Shown here in pieces: positions 36,700 to 44,581 of a stretch of DNA of 64,000 nt. How positions within the stretch are numbered: position 1 is the stretch's first letter; every line of letters begins with the position of its first letter. The DNA is taken from assembly GCF_024508875.1 (NCBI RefSeq), contig NZ_JANINU010000330.1:1-64000 (forward strand), in the 5' to 3' direction. Origin of the DNA: Phenylobacterium sp. (GTDB taxonomy: Bacteria > Pseudomonadota > Alphaproteobacteria > Caulobacterales > Caulobacteraceae). The translations under genes were made by a program, and so were the position numbers. Below the pieces are notes generated by a model, which was given only the letters and a program-made list of their open reading frames with translations, had not been told where the DNA came from and did not search any database.

Positions 36700-37917
36700 A
36701 TGCTATGGATGATCCTGACCCTGATGACGGTGCTCGCCGCCGTCGGCCTGGCCATCCCGCTGGTGCGCCGCCGGGATGCGGCGCGGGCCCAGCGCGCGGA
36801 CGCGGTCAGCGTCCTCAAGGACCAGCTCGGCGAGATCGAGGCCCAGGCCGCGTCGGGGGCCTTGGGCGAGGGCGAGGCCGAAGCCCTTAAGTCCGACCTG
36901 AAGCGCCGCGTGCTGGCCGAGGGCCGCCGCGCCGACGCGCCAAGCCGGCCTCTGCCCGATAGGACGCTGCTGATCCTGGCCCTGGGCATCGTGGCGGTCG
37001 TCACGCTGGCGGGGACGGGGCTCTACCTCAAGATCGGCCGTCCCGACGTGCCCGGGACCTCGGCGCTGAAGGGCGGCCCGGCGTCGATGGCCACCACCGC
37101 CGACGGCGCCCATCCGAACGGCGACGTGACGGCCATGATCGGCCAGCTCGAGGCCCAGATGCGCGAGCGGCCGGACAATGCTGAGGGCTGGCGGATGCTG
37201 GGCTGGTCCTACATGCAGACCGGCCGAAACGCCGAGGCGGCGGTGGCTTACGGCAAGGCCGCGGGGCTCGACCCGAACAACGCCGAGTACCTGTCCGCCC
37301 AGGGCGAGGCGATCGTGCTCTCGTCCGACGGCGCGGTGACGCCCGCCGCCGAGGAGGCGTTCAGGCGCGCCGTGACGGCCGATCCCGGCGATCCGCGCGC
37401 GCGCTACTACCTGGCTGTGGCGAAGGACCAGCGCGGCGAGCGCGAGGCGGCCATGAACGACTGGATCGCCCTGCTGAAATCCGCGCCGCCGGACGCGCCT
37501 TGGGCGGTCGAGGTCCGCACCTTCGTCGAGAAGGTCGCCGCCGACCGCGGGATCGACATCGCCTCGCGCCTGCCCGCAGCATCGGCGGGGCAGTCGCCCC
37601 CGCAGATGGCCGGGCCGGCGATGGGTTCGGCCCCGCGCGGCCCGACGCAGGAGCAGATGGCCGCCGCCCAGACCATGAGCGAGGGCGACCGGCAGCAGAT
37701 GATCCAGGGGATGGTCTCGGGCCTCGCGGCGCGTCTGAAGCAGAATCCGAAGGACCGCGCCGGGTGGGAGCGGCTGCTGCGCGCCCGCATGGTCCTGGGC
37801 CAGACGCGGGAGGCCGCGGCGGACTATCGAGACGCCTCGCGGGCCTTCGCCGGCTCGCCGGCGGACCAGCAGGCGCTGCGCAGCACCGCCCAGCAGCTCG
37901 GCGTTCCGGTGGGGTGA
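36700..37917 (+). CDS. ccmI: Cytochrome c biogenesis protein CcmI (TPR)
   Basis: A 405-residue protein with two TM helices (about 2-20 and 88-108) flanking a cytoplasmic leucine-zipper-like loop (VSVLKDQLGEIEAQAASG), then periplasmic TPR repeats from about residue 145 (WRMLGWSYMQTGRNAEAAVAYGKA). CcmI/CycH chaperones apocytochromes to the lyase. It starts on the base after the ccmH stop. Its TGA (37915-37917) shares one base with the phoR ATG. Confidence 0.92.
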   Translation: MLWMILTLMTVLAAVGLAIPLVRRRDAARAQRADAVSVLKDQLGEIEAQAASGALGEGEAEALKSDLKRRVLAEGRRADAPSRPLPDRTLLILALGIVAVVTLAGTGLYLKIGRPDVPGTSALKGGPASMATTADGAHPNGDVTAMIGQLEAQMRERPDNAEGWRMLGWSYMQTGRNAEAAVAYGKAAGLDPNNAEYLSAQGEAIVLSSDGAVTPAAEEAFRRAVTADPGDPRARYYLAVAKDQRGEREAAMNDWIALLKSAPPDAPWAVEVRTFVEKVAADRGIDIASRLPAASAGQSPPQMAGPAMGSAPRGPTQEQMAAAQTMSEGDRQQMIQGMVSGLAARLKQNPKDRAGWERLLRARMVLGQTREAAADYRDASRAFAGSPADQQALRSTAQQLGVPVG

Positions 37918-39071
37918 TGACGGACATCCTGGAAAAGAGTGTCGCGGGAACGGCGGCCCAGCGAATCCTGGAGCTGCTGCCCGAGCCGGTCCTGCTGGTT
38001 CAGGGCGGGGAGGGCGATGCGCCCGAGATCGCCTACGGCAACCGCGCCGCGCGCGAGGTCTTCCGGATCGAGCTGGAGGGCGCGCCGCTCGGCGCCGCCC
38101 TGCGCCGGCCGGAAGTGCTGGAGACGATCGAGGCGGCGCTGGAAATGGCAGCGCCGGCCGAGGTGGCCTTCGAGACCATCGGCGTGCAGCCGCGGTTCTG
38201 GCGGGCCTTCGCGAGGCCGCTAGACACCGATGGCGAGGGCCCCAACCAGCTCGTGGTGATGCTGCGCGACGAGACCGACGCGCGCCGCACAGAGCGCATG
38301 CGCGCCGACTTCCTGGCGAACGCCAGCCACGAGCTGCGCACGCCGCTGGCCTCTCTGGCAGGCTTCGTCGAAACCCTGCGCACCCACGCCAAGGACGACC
38401 CCGAAGCGCGCGACAAATTCCTGGGGATCATGGCCCAGCAGGCCACGCGCATGGCGCGCCTGGTCGACGACCTGCTCTCGCTGAGCCGTATCGAGCTCAA
38501 CGAGCACATTCCTCCGTCGGGCAAGGTGGAACTGGCGCGGACGATCCAGGACGTCTCCGACGCCGTGAAGCCGCTGACCGCCGAGCGCGACGTGAGCATC
38601 GTGGTCAGGCCCCAGGCTGGGGTCACTCCGGTCACCGGCGACCGCGACCAGTTGGTGCAGGTCATCCAGAACCTGGTCGACAACGCGGTGAAGTACACGC
38701 CGCGGGGTGGGAAGGTCACCGTGACGCTGGAGTCCGCCGCCAGCCTCGACGCTGCCCGCGCCGCCAGCCGGACGGGCGTCGGCCTTTCGCTGCTGTCGCC
38801 CGACAGCGGAGAAGGGCAGGCCTATGTCGTCCTGCGCGTCACGGATGAGGGCCCCGGGATCGCCCGGCAGCACCTGCCGCGCCTGTCCGAGCGGTTCTAC
38901 CGCGTCGAGGGGCAGCGCAGCGGCGGGACGGGCCTCGGCCTCGCCATCGTCAAGCACGTGGTCAATCGCCACCGCGGCGGCCTCACGGTCGAATCGCAGG
39001 AAGGCGAGGGCAGCACCTTCAGCGTCTACCTGCCGGTCGCGCCGACCTCCGCGCCTGCCGCGACGAGCTGA
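37917..39071 (+). CDS. phoR: Phosphate-regulon sensor kinase PhoR-like, without TM helices
   Basis: A 384-residue histidine kinase. A PAS-like N-terminal domain (about 15-125) is followed by the H-box SHELRTPLASL (His about 140), N-box NLVDNAVKYTP, D/F-box DEGPGIARQHL and G-box GGTGLGLAIVKHV. It should phosphorylate the PhoB encoded downstream. I see no hydrophobic segment long enough to cross the membrane, unlike classical PhoR, and the in-frame upstream extension looks like non-coding shadow. The ATG overlaps the ccmI stop by one base, so it may be transcribed with ccm as well as belonging to the pho set. The PhoR assignment rests on the neighbouring phoU and phoB. Confidence 0.85.
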   Translation: MTDILEKSVAGTAAQRILELLPEPVLLVQGGEGDAPEIAYGNRAAREVFRIELEGAPLGAALRRPEVLETIEAALEMAAPAEVAFETIGVQPRFWRAFARPLDTDGEGPNQLVVMLRDETDARRTERMRADFLANASHELRTPLASLAGFVETLRTHAKDDPEARDKFLGIMAQQATRMARLVDDLLSLSRIELNEHIPPSGKVELARTIQDVSDAVKPLTAERDVSIVVRPQAGVTPVTGDRDQLVQVIQNLVDNAVKYTPRGGKVTVTLESAASLDAARAASRTGVGLSLLSPDSGEGQAYVVLRVTDEGPGIARQHLPRLSERFYRVEGQRSGGTGLGLAIVKHVVNRHRGGLTVESQEGEGSTFSVYLPVAPTSAPAATS

Positions 39072-39090
39072 CGCCGCCCAGCAGTTTTCG

Positions 39091-39127
39091 CTGTCACAAA
39101 TCCCCGTCGCCGTCGCAAAACTGTCGT
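39091..39127 (+). promoter_or_regulatory. Pho boxes upstream of phoU-phoB
   Basis: Two 18-nt Pho-box-like sites are present. The first is CTGTCAC-AAAT-CCCCGTC at 39091-39108, with a weak second half. The second is CCGTCGC-AAAA-CTGTCGT at 39110-39127, with both halves good. The half-sites within each box are 11 bp apart, the spacing PhoB requires. They lie in the 95-nt gap between phoR and phoU. Confidence 0.7.
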
Positions 39128-39166
39128 CAGACCGCTTTATTTTGCACTGCGATGGAGAGGGGTGGC

Positions 39167-39868
39167 GTGACACGTACCTATCAGGCCGAGCTACGGCAGC
39201 TCGTGGCCGAAGTCATTCGGATGGGCGGCCTCGCCGAGGCCCAGGTCGTCGACGCGATCGACGCCGTCGTCCGCCGTGACGTTCCCCTGGCCCAGGCGCT
39301 GATCGTCCGCGACCTGCGCCTCGACAGCCTGCAAAGCGAGGTCGAGCGCCGGGCGCTGGACCTGATCGCCACCCACCAACCCGGCCATGCCGACCTGCGC
39401 CGAGCGATCTCGACTCTCAAGCTGGCCATGAACCTCGAGCGCTGCGGGGACCTCGCGCGCAACATCGCCAAGCGCAGCCTGGTCCTGTCGGCGGGCGAGC
39501 CGATCATGCCGCTCACGGGCGCCATCGAGCGCATGGGCCGGCTGGTCTCGTCTCGCCTGCGCGAAGTGCTGGACGCCTATGCCGCCGGTGACGTGGAGCC
39601 CGCGCTCGATGTCTGGCGGCGCGATGGCGAAGTCGATGAACACTACGAGAGCCTGTTCCGCGAACTGCTCTCGCTCATGACCAATCACCCTGGCTCAGTC
39701 GCCGCCGGGGCCCACCTGCTGTTCATCGCCAAGAACCTGGAGCGCATCGGGGATCACGCGACCAACATCGCCGAGATCCTGCACTTCCAGATGACGGGCG
39801 AGGAGCTGACCGGTGCGCGGCCCAAGGTGAGCTTGCCGGACATCGAAGTGGAAGGCTCATCGCCGTGA
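39167..39868 (+). CDS. phoU: PhoU phosphate-signalling regulator, copy 1
   Basis: A 233-residue two-repeat PhoU protein. Each three-helix half carries the metal-binding signature: NLERCGDLARNIAKRS in the first and NLERIGDHATNIAEIL in the second. PhoU links Pst transporter status to PhoR and represses PhoB activation when phosphate is ample. I chose GTG at 39167 (GGAGAGGGG upstream) instead of the ATG at 39152, which lies inside that ribosome site. Its stop overlaps the phoB GTG (GTGA). A second phoU follows pstB at 50140. Confidence 0.92.
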   Translation: MTRTYQAELRQLVAEVIRMGGLAEAQVVDAIDAVVRRDVPLAQALIVRDLRLDSLQSEVERRALDLIATHQPGHADLRRAISTLKLAMNLERCGDLARNIAKRSLVLSAGEPIMPLTGAIERMGRLVSSRLREVLDAYAAGDVEPALDVWRRDGEVDEHYESLFRELLSLMTNHPGSVAAGAHLLFIAKNLERIGDHATNIAEILHFQMTGEELTGARPKVSLPDIEVEGSSP

Positions 39869-40554
39869 CCCCTTACGTACTGGTCGTCGAGGACGAAGAC
39901 GCGCTCGCGACCCTCCTGGACTACAACCTCATGAAGGAGGGCTTCCGCGTCGAGCGGGCCGCCGATGGCGAGGAGGCGCTGCTGCGCGTCGCCGAGGAGC
40001 CGCCGGACCTCGTGGTCCTCGACTGGATGCTGCCGAAGGTCTCGGGCGTCGAGGTCTGCCGCCAGCTCCGCGCCGGCGCCGAGACCCGCCGCATCCCGGT
40101 CCTCATGCTGACCGCCCGGGGCGAGGAGGCCGACAAGGTCCGCGGCCTCGACACCGGCGCCGACGACTATGTGGTCAAGCCTTTCGCCATGAGCGAGCTC
40201 GTGGCCCGTATCCGCGCGCTGCTGCGCCGCACCCGGCCGGAGCTGGTGGAAGAGCGCCTCGAATACGCCGACCTGATCCTCGACCGCGGGCGCCATCGCG
40301 TGACTCGTTCGGGGAAGGACGTGCACCTCGGCCCCACGGAGTATCGCCTGCTCGACTTCCTGATGCAGCGCCCCGGCCGGGTGTTCAGCCGCGAGCGGCT
40401 GCTGGACGCGGTCTGGGGCGCCAACACCTACGTCGAGGTGCGCACCGTGGACGTCCATGTCGGGCGCTTGCGCAAGGCGCTTCGCCAACCGAACGCCCCA
40501 GACCTGATCCGCACGGTCCGCTCTGCGGGTTACGCCCTCGACACCGAAGGCTGA
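39865..40554 (+). CDS. phoB: Phosphate response regulator PhoB
   Basis: A 229-residue OmpR/PhoB-class regulator. The receiver domain has the acidic pair EDED, phospho-acceptor Asp in VVLDWMLP (about residue 53), switch Thr in MLTARG and Lys in VVKPF. The winged-helix DNA-binding domain follows (LGPTEYRLLDFLMQRPGRVFS, then VRTVDVHVGRLRKAL). It binds the 11-bp-spaced half-sites seen before several units in this window. GTG start overlapping phoU. Confidence 0.94.
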   Translation: MTPYVLVVEDEDALATLLDYNLMKEGFRVERAADGEEALLRVAEEPPDLVVLDWMLPKVSGVEVCRQLRAGAETRRIPVLMLTARGEEADKVRGLDTGADDYVVKPFAMSELVARIRALLRRTRPELVEERLEYADLILDRGRHRVTRSGKDVHLGPTEYRLLDFLMQRPGRVFSRERLLDAVWGANTYVEVRTVDVHVGRLRKALRQPNAPDLIRTVRSAGYALDTEG

Positions 40555-40564
40555 CCGCCGAACG

Positions 40565-40582
40565 GCGTCATCCGAACGTCAC
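40565..40582 (+). promoter_or_regulatory. Pho box upstream of the plcP-like gene
   Basis: GCGTCAT-CCGA-ACGTCAC, two half-sites exactly 11 bp apart, lies 48 nt before the ATG at 40630. This makes phosphate-starvation control of the metallophosphoesterase likely. Confidence 0.6.
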
Positions 40583-40629
40583 AGACTCGGCGGATCGTCC
40601 GATGCGTCTTCTCGCCGTTGGGGGCAGCG

Positions 40630-41430
40630 ATGCTTGAGACCACCTCGGCCGTCCGCTGCCGGACGGCGTTCATCTCCGACATCCACCTGGGCACGAAGGG
40701 CTGCCAGGCCGAATTGCTCCTCGAGTTCATCCGCGAACTGGAGTGCGAGACGCTCTACCTGGTCGGCGACATCGTCGACGGCTGGAAGCTGCGCTCGGGC
40801 TGGCACTGGCCCCAGGCGCACAACGACGTGGTCCAGAAGATCCTGCGCCTGGCGCGCAAGGGCGTGAAGGTGATCTACGTCCCCGGCAACCACGACGAGG
40901 TCGTTCGCGACTTCTGCGGCGTCCACTTCGGCGGCGTGATCGTGGCGCGCGACGCCGTGCACGAAGCCGCCGATGGTCGGCGCTACCTGGTCACCCATGG
41001 CGACGAGTTCGACGGCGTGGTGCAGAATGCCCGGTGGCTCGCGTTCCTGGGCGACTGGAGCTACCGCGCGCTGATCGCGCTCAACACCCACTTCAACCGC
41101 GTGCGACGCATGTGCGGCCTGGGCTACTGGAGCCTGTCGGCCTACCTGAAGCACAAGGTGAAGGACGCCGTGGCGTTCATCGACCAGTTCGAGGCCGCCA
41201 TGGCCGAGGAGGCGCGCCGCCGCGGCGTTCACGGCGTGATCTGCGGTCATATCCACAAGGCCGAGATGCGCGACATCGGCGGCGTCATGTACCTCAACGA
41301 TGGCGACTGGGTGGAGAGCTGCACCGCCATCCTCGAGGGCTTCGACGGCAAGTTCGAGATCGTCGACTGGCTGCAGGCTCGCAAGGCCGTTGTCGCCCAG
41401 CCCATCCCCCTGCGGCCGATCGCGGCCTGA
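40630..41430 (+). CDS. PlcP-like phospholipase C (LpxH-related metallophosphoesterase)
   Basis: A 266-residue calcineurin-fold metallophosphoesterase with FISDIHLGT, LVGDIVDGWK, PGNHDEV, VTHGDEFD and ICGHIHKAE. Automatic annotation often calls this group UDP-2,3-diacylglucosamine diphosphatase. The sequence (CQAELLLEFIRE, QAHNDVVQKILR, LGDWSYRALIALNTHFN, GLGYWSLSAYLK, GDWVESCTA) instead strongly recalls the alphaproteobacterial PlcP group, which cleaves membrane phospholipids to diacylglycerol for phosphate-free lipid synthesis under phosphate starvation. A Pho box and its place after phoB agree. GGGG precedes the ATG at 40630. The alternative lipid A role cannot be fully excluded. Confidence 0.8.
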   Translation: MLETTSAVRCRTAFISDIHLGTKGCQAELLLEFIRELECETLYLVGDIVDGWKLRSGWHWPQAHNDVVQKILRLARKGVKVIYVPGNHDEVVRDFCGVHFGGVIVARDAVHEAADGRRYLVTHGDEFDGVVQNARWLAFLGDWSYRALIALNTHFNRVRRMCGLGYWSLSAYLKHKVKDAVAFIDQFEAAMAEEARRRGVHGVICGHIHKAEMRDIGGVMYLNDGDWVESCTAILEGFDGKFEIVDWLQARKAVVAQPIPLRPIAA

Positions 41431-41445
41431 TCTCCGCAAAAAGAG

Positions 41446-41472
41446 GGCCGCGACCGGGGGGCGGTCGCGGCC
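41446..41472. terminator. Hairpin after the plcP-like gene (possibly bidirectional)
   Basis: A perfect 10-bp GC stem with a GGGGGGC loop begins 15 nt after the plcP-like stop. On the minus strand it is followed by CTCTTTTTG, so it would also stop transcription coming from the porin. On the plus strand no T-run follows. Confidence 0.55.
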
Positions 41473-41577
41473 GAAACGCGGCCTCGGGGCGGCCGACTGG
41501 AGAGATACGCGAGGGGTTTACTGCGCGGGACGCTAGCCGCGCCCCATGTCGGCCCCGTGACGTCTTTGCGAAGGCCG

Positions 41578-41611
41578 AAAAAGAAAAGCCGCCGCGGCGA
41601 ACCGCGACGGC
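41578..41611 (-). terminator. Rho-independent terminator of the porin gene
   Basis: A hairpin at 41588-41611 (4 bp, one mismatch, 5 bp, CGAA loop) is followed on the minus strand by TTTTCTTTTT. It lies 28 nt after the porin stop. The rest of 41473-41577 shows no supported gene. Confidence 0.8.
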
Positions 41612-41638
41612 CCGAAGGCGCTCCGGGGGGAGGAGCCG

Positions 41639-43255
41639 CTAGAAGTTGACCTGACCGCGGGCGGCCAGCGCGTTGTATGTCTGGCCGACTTGGACGCCCG
41701 CCGCATTCAGCCGGTCCACGTCCACGTGCTGCCAGTCGAGCATCAGGCGCATGGACGGGTTCAGATACCAGTTCAGCCCGACGGTCCAGATCTTCTGCTC
41801 GCCGCCGCGGACGGCGCCCAAAACCGGCGCGGTCCCGAGATTGCCTTCCCGGTAGTTGAGGTCGGTCATCGAGTAGCGCGCGGCCACTTCGAAGGCGCCC
41901 CAGGTGCCGGCCTCGGGATTGAAGTTGTAGTTCAGCTTCGGGGCGTCGAAGCGGGCCTCGGCGGGGTTGTAGACCCGCGGCTCACCGGTCAGGACCCACG
42001 AGCCCATCACGTACCAGCCGCTGAAGCGCGGATCCGGCGGGACCGCCGCCGTCGTGATGCGGCGGTCGATCTTGTACTTGAACCACTCACCCTCGATCAT
42101 CGCCGGGCCGTACTGGAATGCGCCCTCGAGGCCCAGGACGGCCACGTGGCTCGCGTCGATCGCGCCGGTGTCGATCAGGCGCGTGCCGTCCAGGCGCAGT
42201 TCGGGGCGGTCACGCAGTTGCGCGGCATAGCGCGGGTTGGCGCTCGCGCCCGCGTCGTTCGGCTGGATCACGTACTGGTAGTTCGCGCCCAGGTGGGCCA
42301 GCCAGGTCGTGCCGCCGTAAGGGGCGAAGGCCACGCGGCCGATCCAGGCGGTCTGCTCGTCGAAGGGCTGCACCGTGGCCGAGGCAGCCGAGCTGCCGGT
42401 GGCGATGATGTTGCCGGTGTAAGCGGTCGAGAAGAACCAGCGGGTGGCGATCCCCTCGTCACTGCCGCCGAGCACGCCGTTGCCGCTCACCTGCGCCGCG
42501 ACGCGGCTGTCGCCGGCGGCGACGCTGCGCGCGATCTCGGCGGGCGCGGGGCGTTCCATCAAGGGCATCTGGCTGGTGGAGACCGCCGCGGCGAGGCCGA
42601 TGTTCGGCTCGAACGCGCCCACCTTGATGCGGAAGGGCTTGAGCGCCGTGTAGGTGATGGCGGCTTCGTAGAGCCGGCCGGGGTCTTCCTGGCCGGACCC
42701 GCCGAACTCGTAGATGAACGAGTAGTCGAAGTCGCGGAACAGCTTGCCGTCCAGGCCGATGCGGGCGCGGCGGAAGTTAGCGCCCTCGTTCAGGTCGCGG
42801 TTCGTGACGGCGGCCGGGAGATTGTCCTTCTGGAAGTACTTGCCGGCGTCCAGCATCAGGATCGCCTTGATGTTGGCCGTGAAGCGGCCGTCGGCCGTGG
42901 CGAACGACGGACGGCCGTTCGGCAGGCTGGGCGTGACGGTGGCGCCGGGCGGCGCCTGCTTCAGCGTGGCGATGTCGGTGGTCGCCGTCTCCTGCGTCGA
43001 CTTCATGTCGGCGATCTGGGCGGCCATGGCGTCCAACTGCTGCTGCATGGCGGTCAGTTGGCTGTTCTGCTGGCCCTGGGCCATGGCGTCGAGCTTGGCG
43101 CGCATCGCGTCCAACTGCTGCTGCATGGCCTGGAGCTTGGCGTCGTTGGCGGAGGCTGGAGCGGCGAGGGCGGTGGTCGAGACGCTGGCGAGCAGCACCC
43201 CGGCCAGGCTCGCCGACAGCCACGCGGCGCCGCCGCGCTTGAGAGACGTTCCCAT
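41639..43255 (-). CDS. OprO/OprP-family phosphate-selective porin
   Basis: A 538-residue outer-membrane protein. The signal peptide is MGTSLKRGGAAWLSASLAGVL onward, ending near TALAAP. Next comes a coiled coil with repeated LQAMQQQLDAM segments (about residues 35-85), then a beta-barrel (RFTANIKAILMLDAG, FRRARIGLDGKLFRDFDY, NYREGNLGT) ending in RGQVNF with a terminal Phe. The RRARIGLDGKLF-DFDY pattern is typical of OprP-type anion/phosphate porins. A Pho box on the same strand upstream and divergent pstS support phosphate uptake. I chose the ATG at 43255 because the signal peptide begins there. Confidence 0.88.
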   Translation of the reverse strand: MGTSLKRGGAAWLSASLAGVLLASVSTTALAAPASANDAKLQAMQQQLDAMRAKLDAMAQGQQNSQLTAMQQQLDAMAAQIADMKSTQETATTDIATLKQAPPGATVTPSLPNGRPSFATADGRFTANIKAILMLDAGKYFQKDNLPAAVTNRDLNEGANFRRARIGLDGKLFRDFDYSFIYEFGGSGQEDPGRLYEAAITYTALKPFRIKVGAFEPNIGLAAAVSTSQMPLMERPAPAEIARSVAAGDSRVAAQVSGNGVLGGSDEGIATRWFFSTAYTGNIIATGSSAASATVQPFDEQTAWIGRVAFAPYGGTTWLAHLGANYQYVIQPNDAGASANPRYAAQLRDRPELRLDGTRLIDTGAIDASHVAVLGLEGAFQYGPAMIEGEWFKYKIDRRITTAAVPPDPRFSGWYVMGSWVLTGEPRVYNPAEARFDAPKLNYNFNPEAGTWGAFEVAARYSMTDLNYREGNLGTAPVLGAVRGGEQKIWTVGLNWYLNPSMRLMLDWQHVDVDRLNAAGVQVGQTYNALAARGQVNF

Positions 43256-43343
43256 CGTGAGGAATCCTTGGTTTGGCCGCCAGGACGGCGACGTCGACGG
43301 GCCGGTCTCTAGGCTTCCAGTGCGACGCTTCGGCAAAGATCGG

Positions 43344-43361
43344 ATGACGAATTGATGACAA
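43344..43361 (-). promoter_or_regulatory. Pho box for the porin gene
   Basis: On the minus strand the sequence reads TTGTCAT-CAAT-TCGTCAT, two half-sites 11 bp apart. It lies 89 nt upstream of the porin start at 43255, oriented toward the porin. Confidence 0.7.
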
Positions 43362-43378
43362 GGCCGGAAGCGCCGCCG

Positions 43379-43407
43379 TTGTCATGTAACTGACATCGCA
43401 GCGTCAC
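43379..43407 (+). promoter_or_regulatory. Triple PhoB half-site before stand-alone pstS
   Basis: TTGTCAT (43379), CTGACAT (43390) and GCGTCAC (43401) follow one another at exactly 11-bp steps and point toward pstS at 43483. With the minus-strand box at 43344, this intergenic region carries back-to-back PhoB sites for a divergent pair. Confidence 0.72.
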
Positions 43408-43482
43408 CTCATCTTCGCGCGGCCTGCCTAAACCGGCCTCGAACAGGCGCCCGCCGGCGCCGTGTCGACGAGGGGTCTCCCA

Positions 43483-44517
43483 ATGTTCAAACGCTATCTC
43501 ACCGCCATCGTGGCGGCGGCCTCCCTGGCCGGCTTCGGCGCGCAGGCCGCCGACATCTCGGGCGCGGGGGCGACGTTCCCGGCTCCCGTCTACGCGAAGT
43601 GGGCCGAAACCTACCGCGCTCAGACGGGCAACCGCCTGAACTACCAGGCCATCGGGTCGGGCGGCGGCATCCGCCAAATCACCGCGGGCACGGTCGACTT
43701 CGGCGCCACCGACAAGCCGCTGAAGCCCGACGATCTCGCCACCGGCGGGTTCTCCATGTTCCCGACCGTCATCGGGGGGGTGGTGCCGGTGGTGAACCTG
43801 CCCGGGATCAAGTCGGGCCAGGTCAAGCTGACCGGCGCCCTGACGGCCGACATCTTCCGCGGCGTCCTGAAGAAGTGGAACGACCCGCTGATCGCGAAGT
43901 ACAACCCGGGTGTCCAGCTTCCGAACCTGCCGATCACCGTGGTGCACCGTTCGGACGGATCGGGCACCACCTTCCTCTTCACCAGCTACCTCGCGATGAA
44001 GGCTCCGCGTTGGGCCTCGGAAGTCGGTGCGAACGACGCGGTGAAGTGGCCGGTGGGCCTGGGCGGCAAGGGCAACGACGGCGTCGCCGCCTACGTCAAA
44101 CAGACGCCCGGCGCGATCGGCTATGTGGAATACGCCTACGCCAAGCAAAACGGCCTGACCTACACGCTCCTCCAGAACAAGGCCGGCAAGTACGTGGCGC
44201 CGGCCGCCGCGAACTTCAGCGCCGCCGCCGCCAACGCCAACTGGAAGGCCGCCCCGGGCTTCTACCTGCTGCTGCTCGACCAGCCGGGCGGCGAAGCCTG
44301 GCCCATCACGGGCGCCACCTTCATCCTGGTGAAGACCAAGCAGGAGGACGCCTCGAAGGGCAAGGAGGTCCTGGCCTTCTTCGACTGGTGCTACAAAAAC
44401 GGCGACGCCGCGGCGACCCAGCTCGACTACTTGCCGATGCCGGCCGCTGTGAAGGACATGGTCCGCAAGTCGTGGGCCAAGGTCGTCGGCCCGGACGGCA
44501 AGCCGGTCTACAAGTAG
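43483..44517 (+). CDS. pstS: Phosphate-binding protein PstS, soluble periplasmic copy
   Basis: A 344-residue periplasmic binding protein. The signal peptide MFKRYLTAIVAAASLAGFGAQA has no lipobox. Typical PstS segments follow: ISGAGATFPAPVYAKW, GSGGGIRQI, VDFGATDKPL, VVHRSDGSGTTFLFTSYL and PGAIGYVEYAYAKQNGL. Ser/Asp/Arg/Thr in these loops bind phosphate. The ATG at 43483 has GAGGGG seven bases upstream. It is not in the pstCAB operon but divergent from the OprP-like porin, so it probably takes over phosphate entering through that porin. A lipoprotein paralogue lies at 46426. Confidence 0.94.
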   Translation: MFKRYLTAIVAAASLAGFGAQAADISGAGATFPAPVYAKWAETYRAQTGNRLNYQAIGSGGGIRQITAGTVDFGATDKPLKPDDLATGGFSMFPTVIGGVVPVVNLPGIKSGQVKLTGALTADIFRGVLKKWNDPLIAKYNPGVQLPNLPITVVHRSDGSGTTFLFTSYLAMKAPRWASEVGANDAVKWPVGLGGKGNDGVAAYVKQTPGAIGYVEYAYAKQNGLTYTLLQNKAGKYVAPAAANFSAAAANANWKAAPGFYLLLLDQPGGEAWPITGATFILVKTKQEDASKGKEVLAFFDWCYKNGDAAATQLDYLPMPAAVKDMVRKSWAKVVGPDGKPVYK

Positions 44518-44543
44518 GTCTGTCCGACACGGACCGGAGACGT

Positions 44544-44569
44544 CATGGCCGGCCTCACCGCCGGCCATG
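44544..44569. terminator. Bidirectional hairpin between pstS and pit
   Basis: A perfect 10-bp stem (44544-44553 with 44560-44569) and 6-nt loop lie between the convergent stops at 44517 and 44582. The adjacent T content is low, so strength is uncertain. Confidence 0.6.
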
Positions 44570-44581
44570 TGCGTTTCGGAA

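Noticed and set aside
40630-41430. UDP-2,3-diacylglucosamine diphosphatase (LpxH) as the primary call
   Set aside because: The family core fits, but the surrounding segments, the Pho box and the phoB context favour PlcP. The LpxH role is kept as an alternative.
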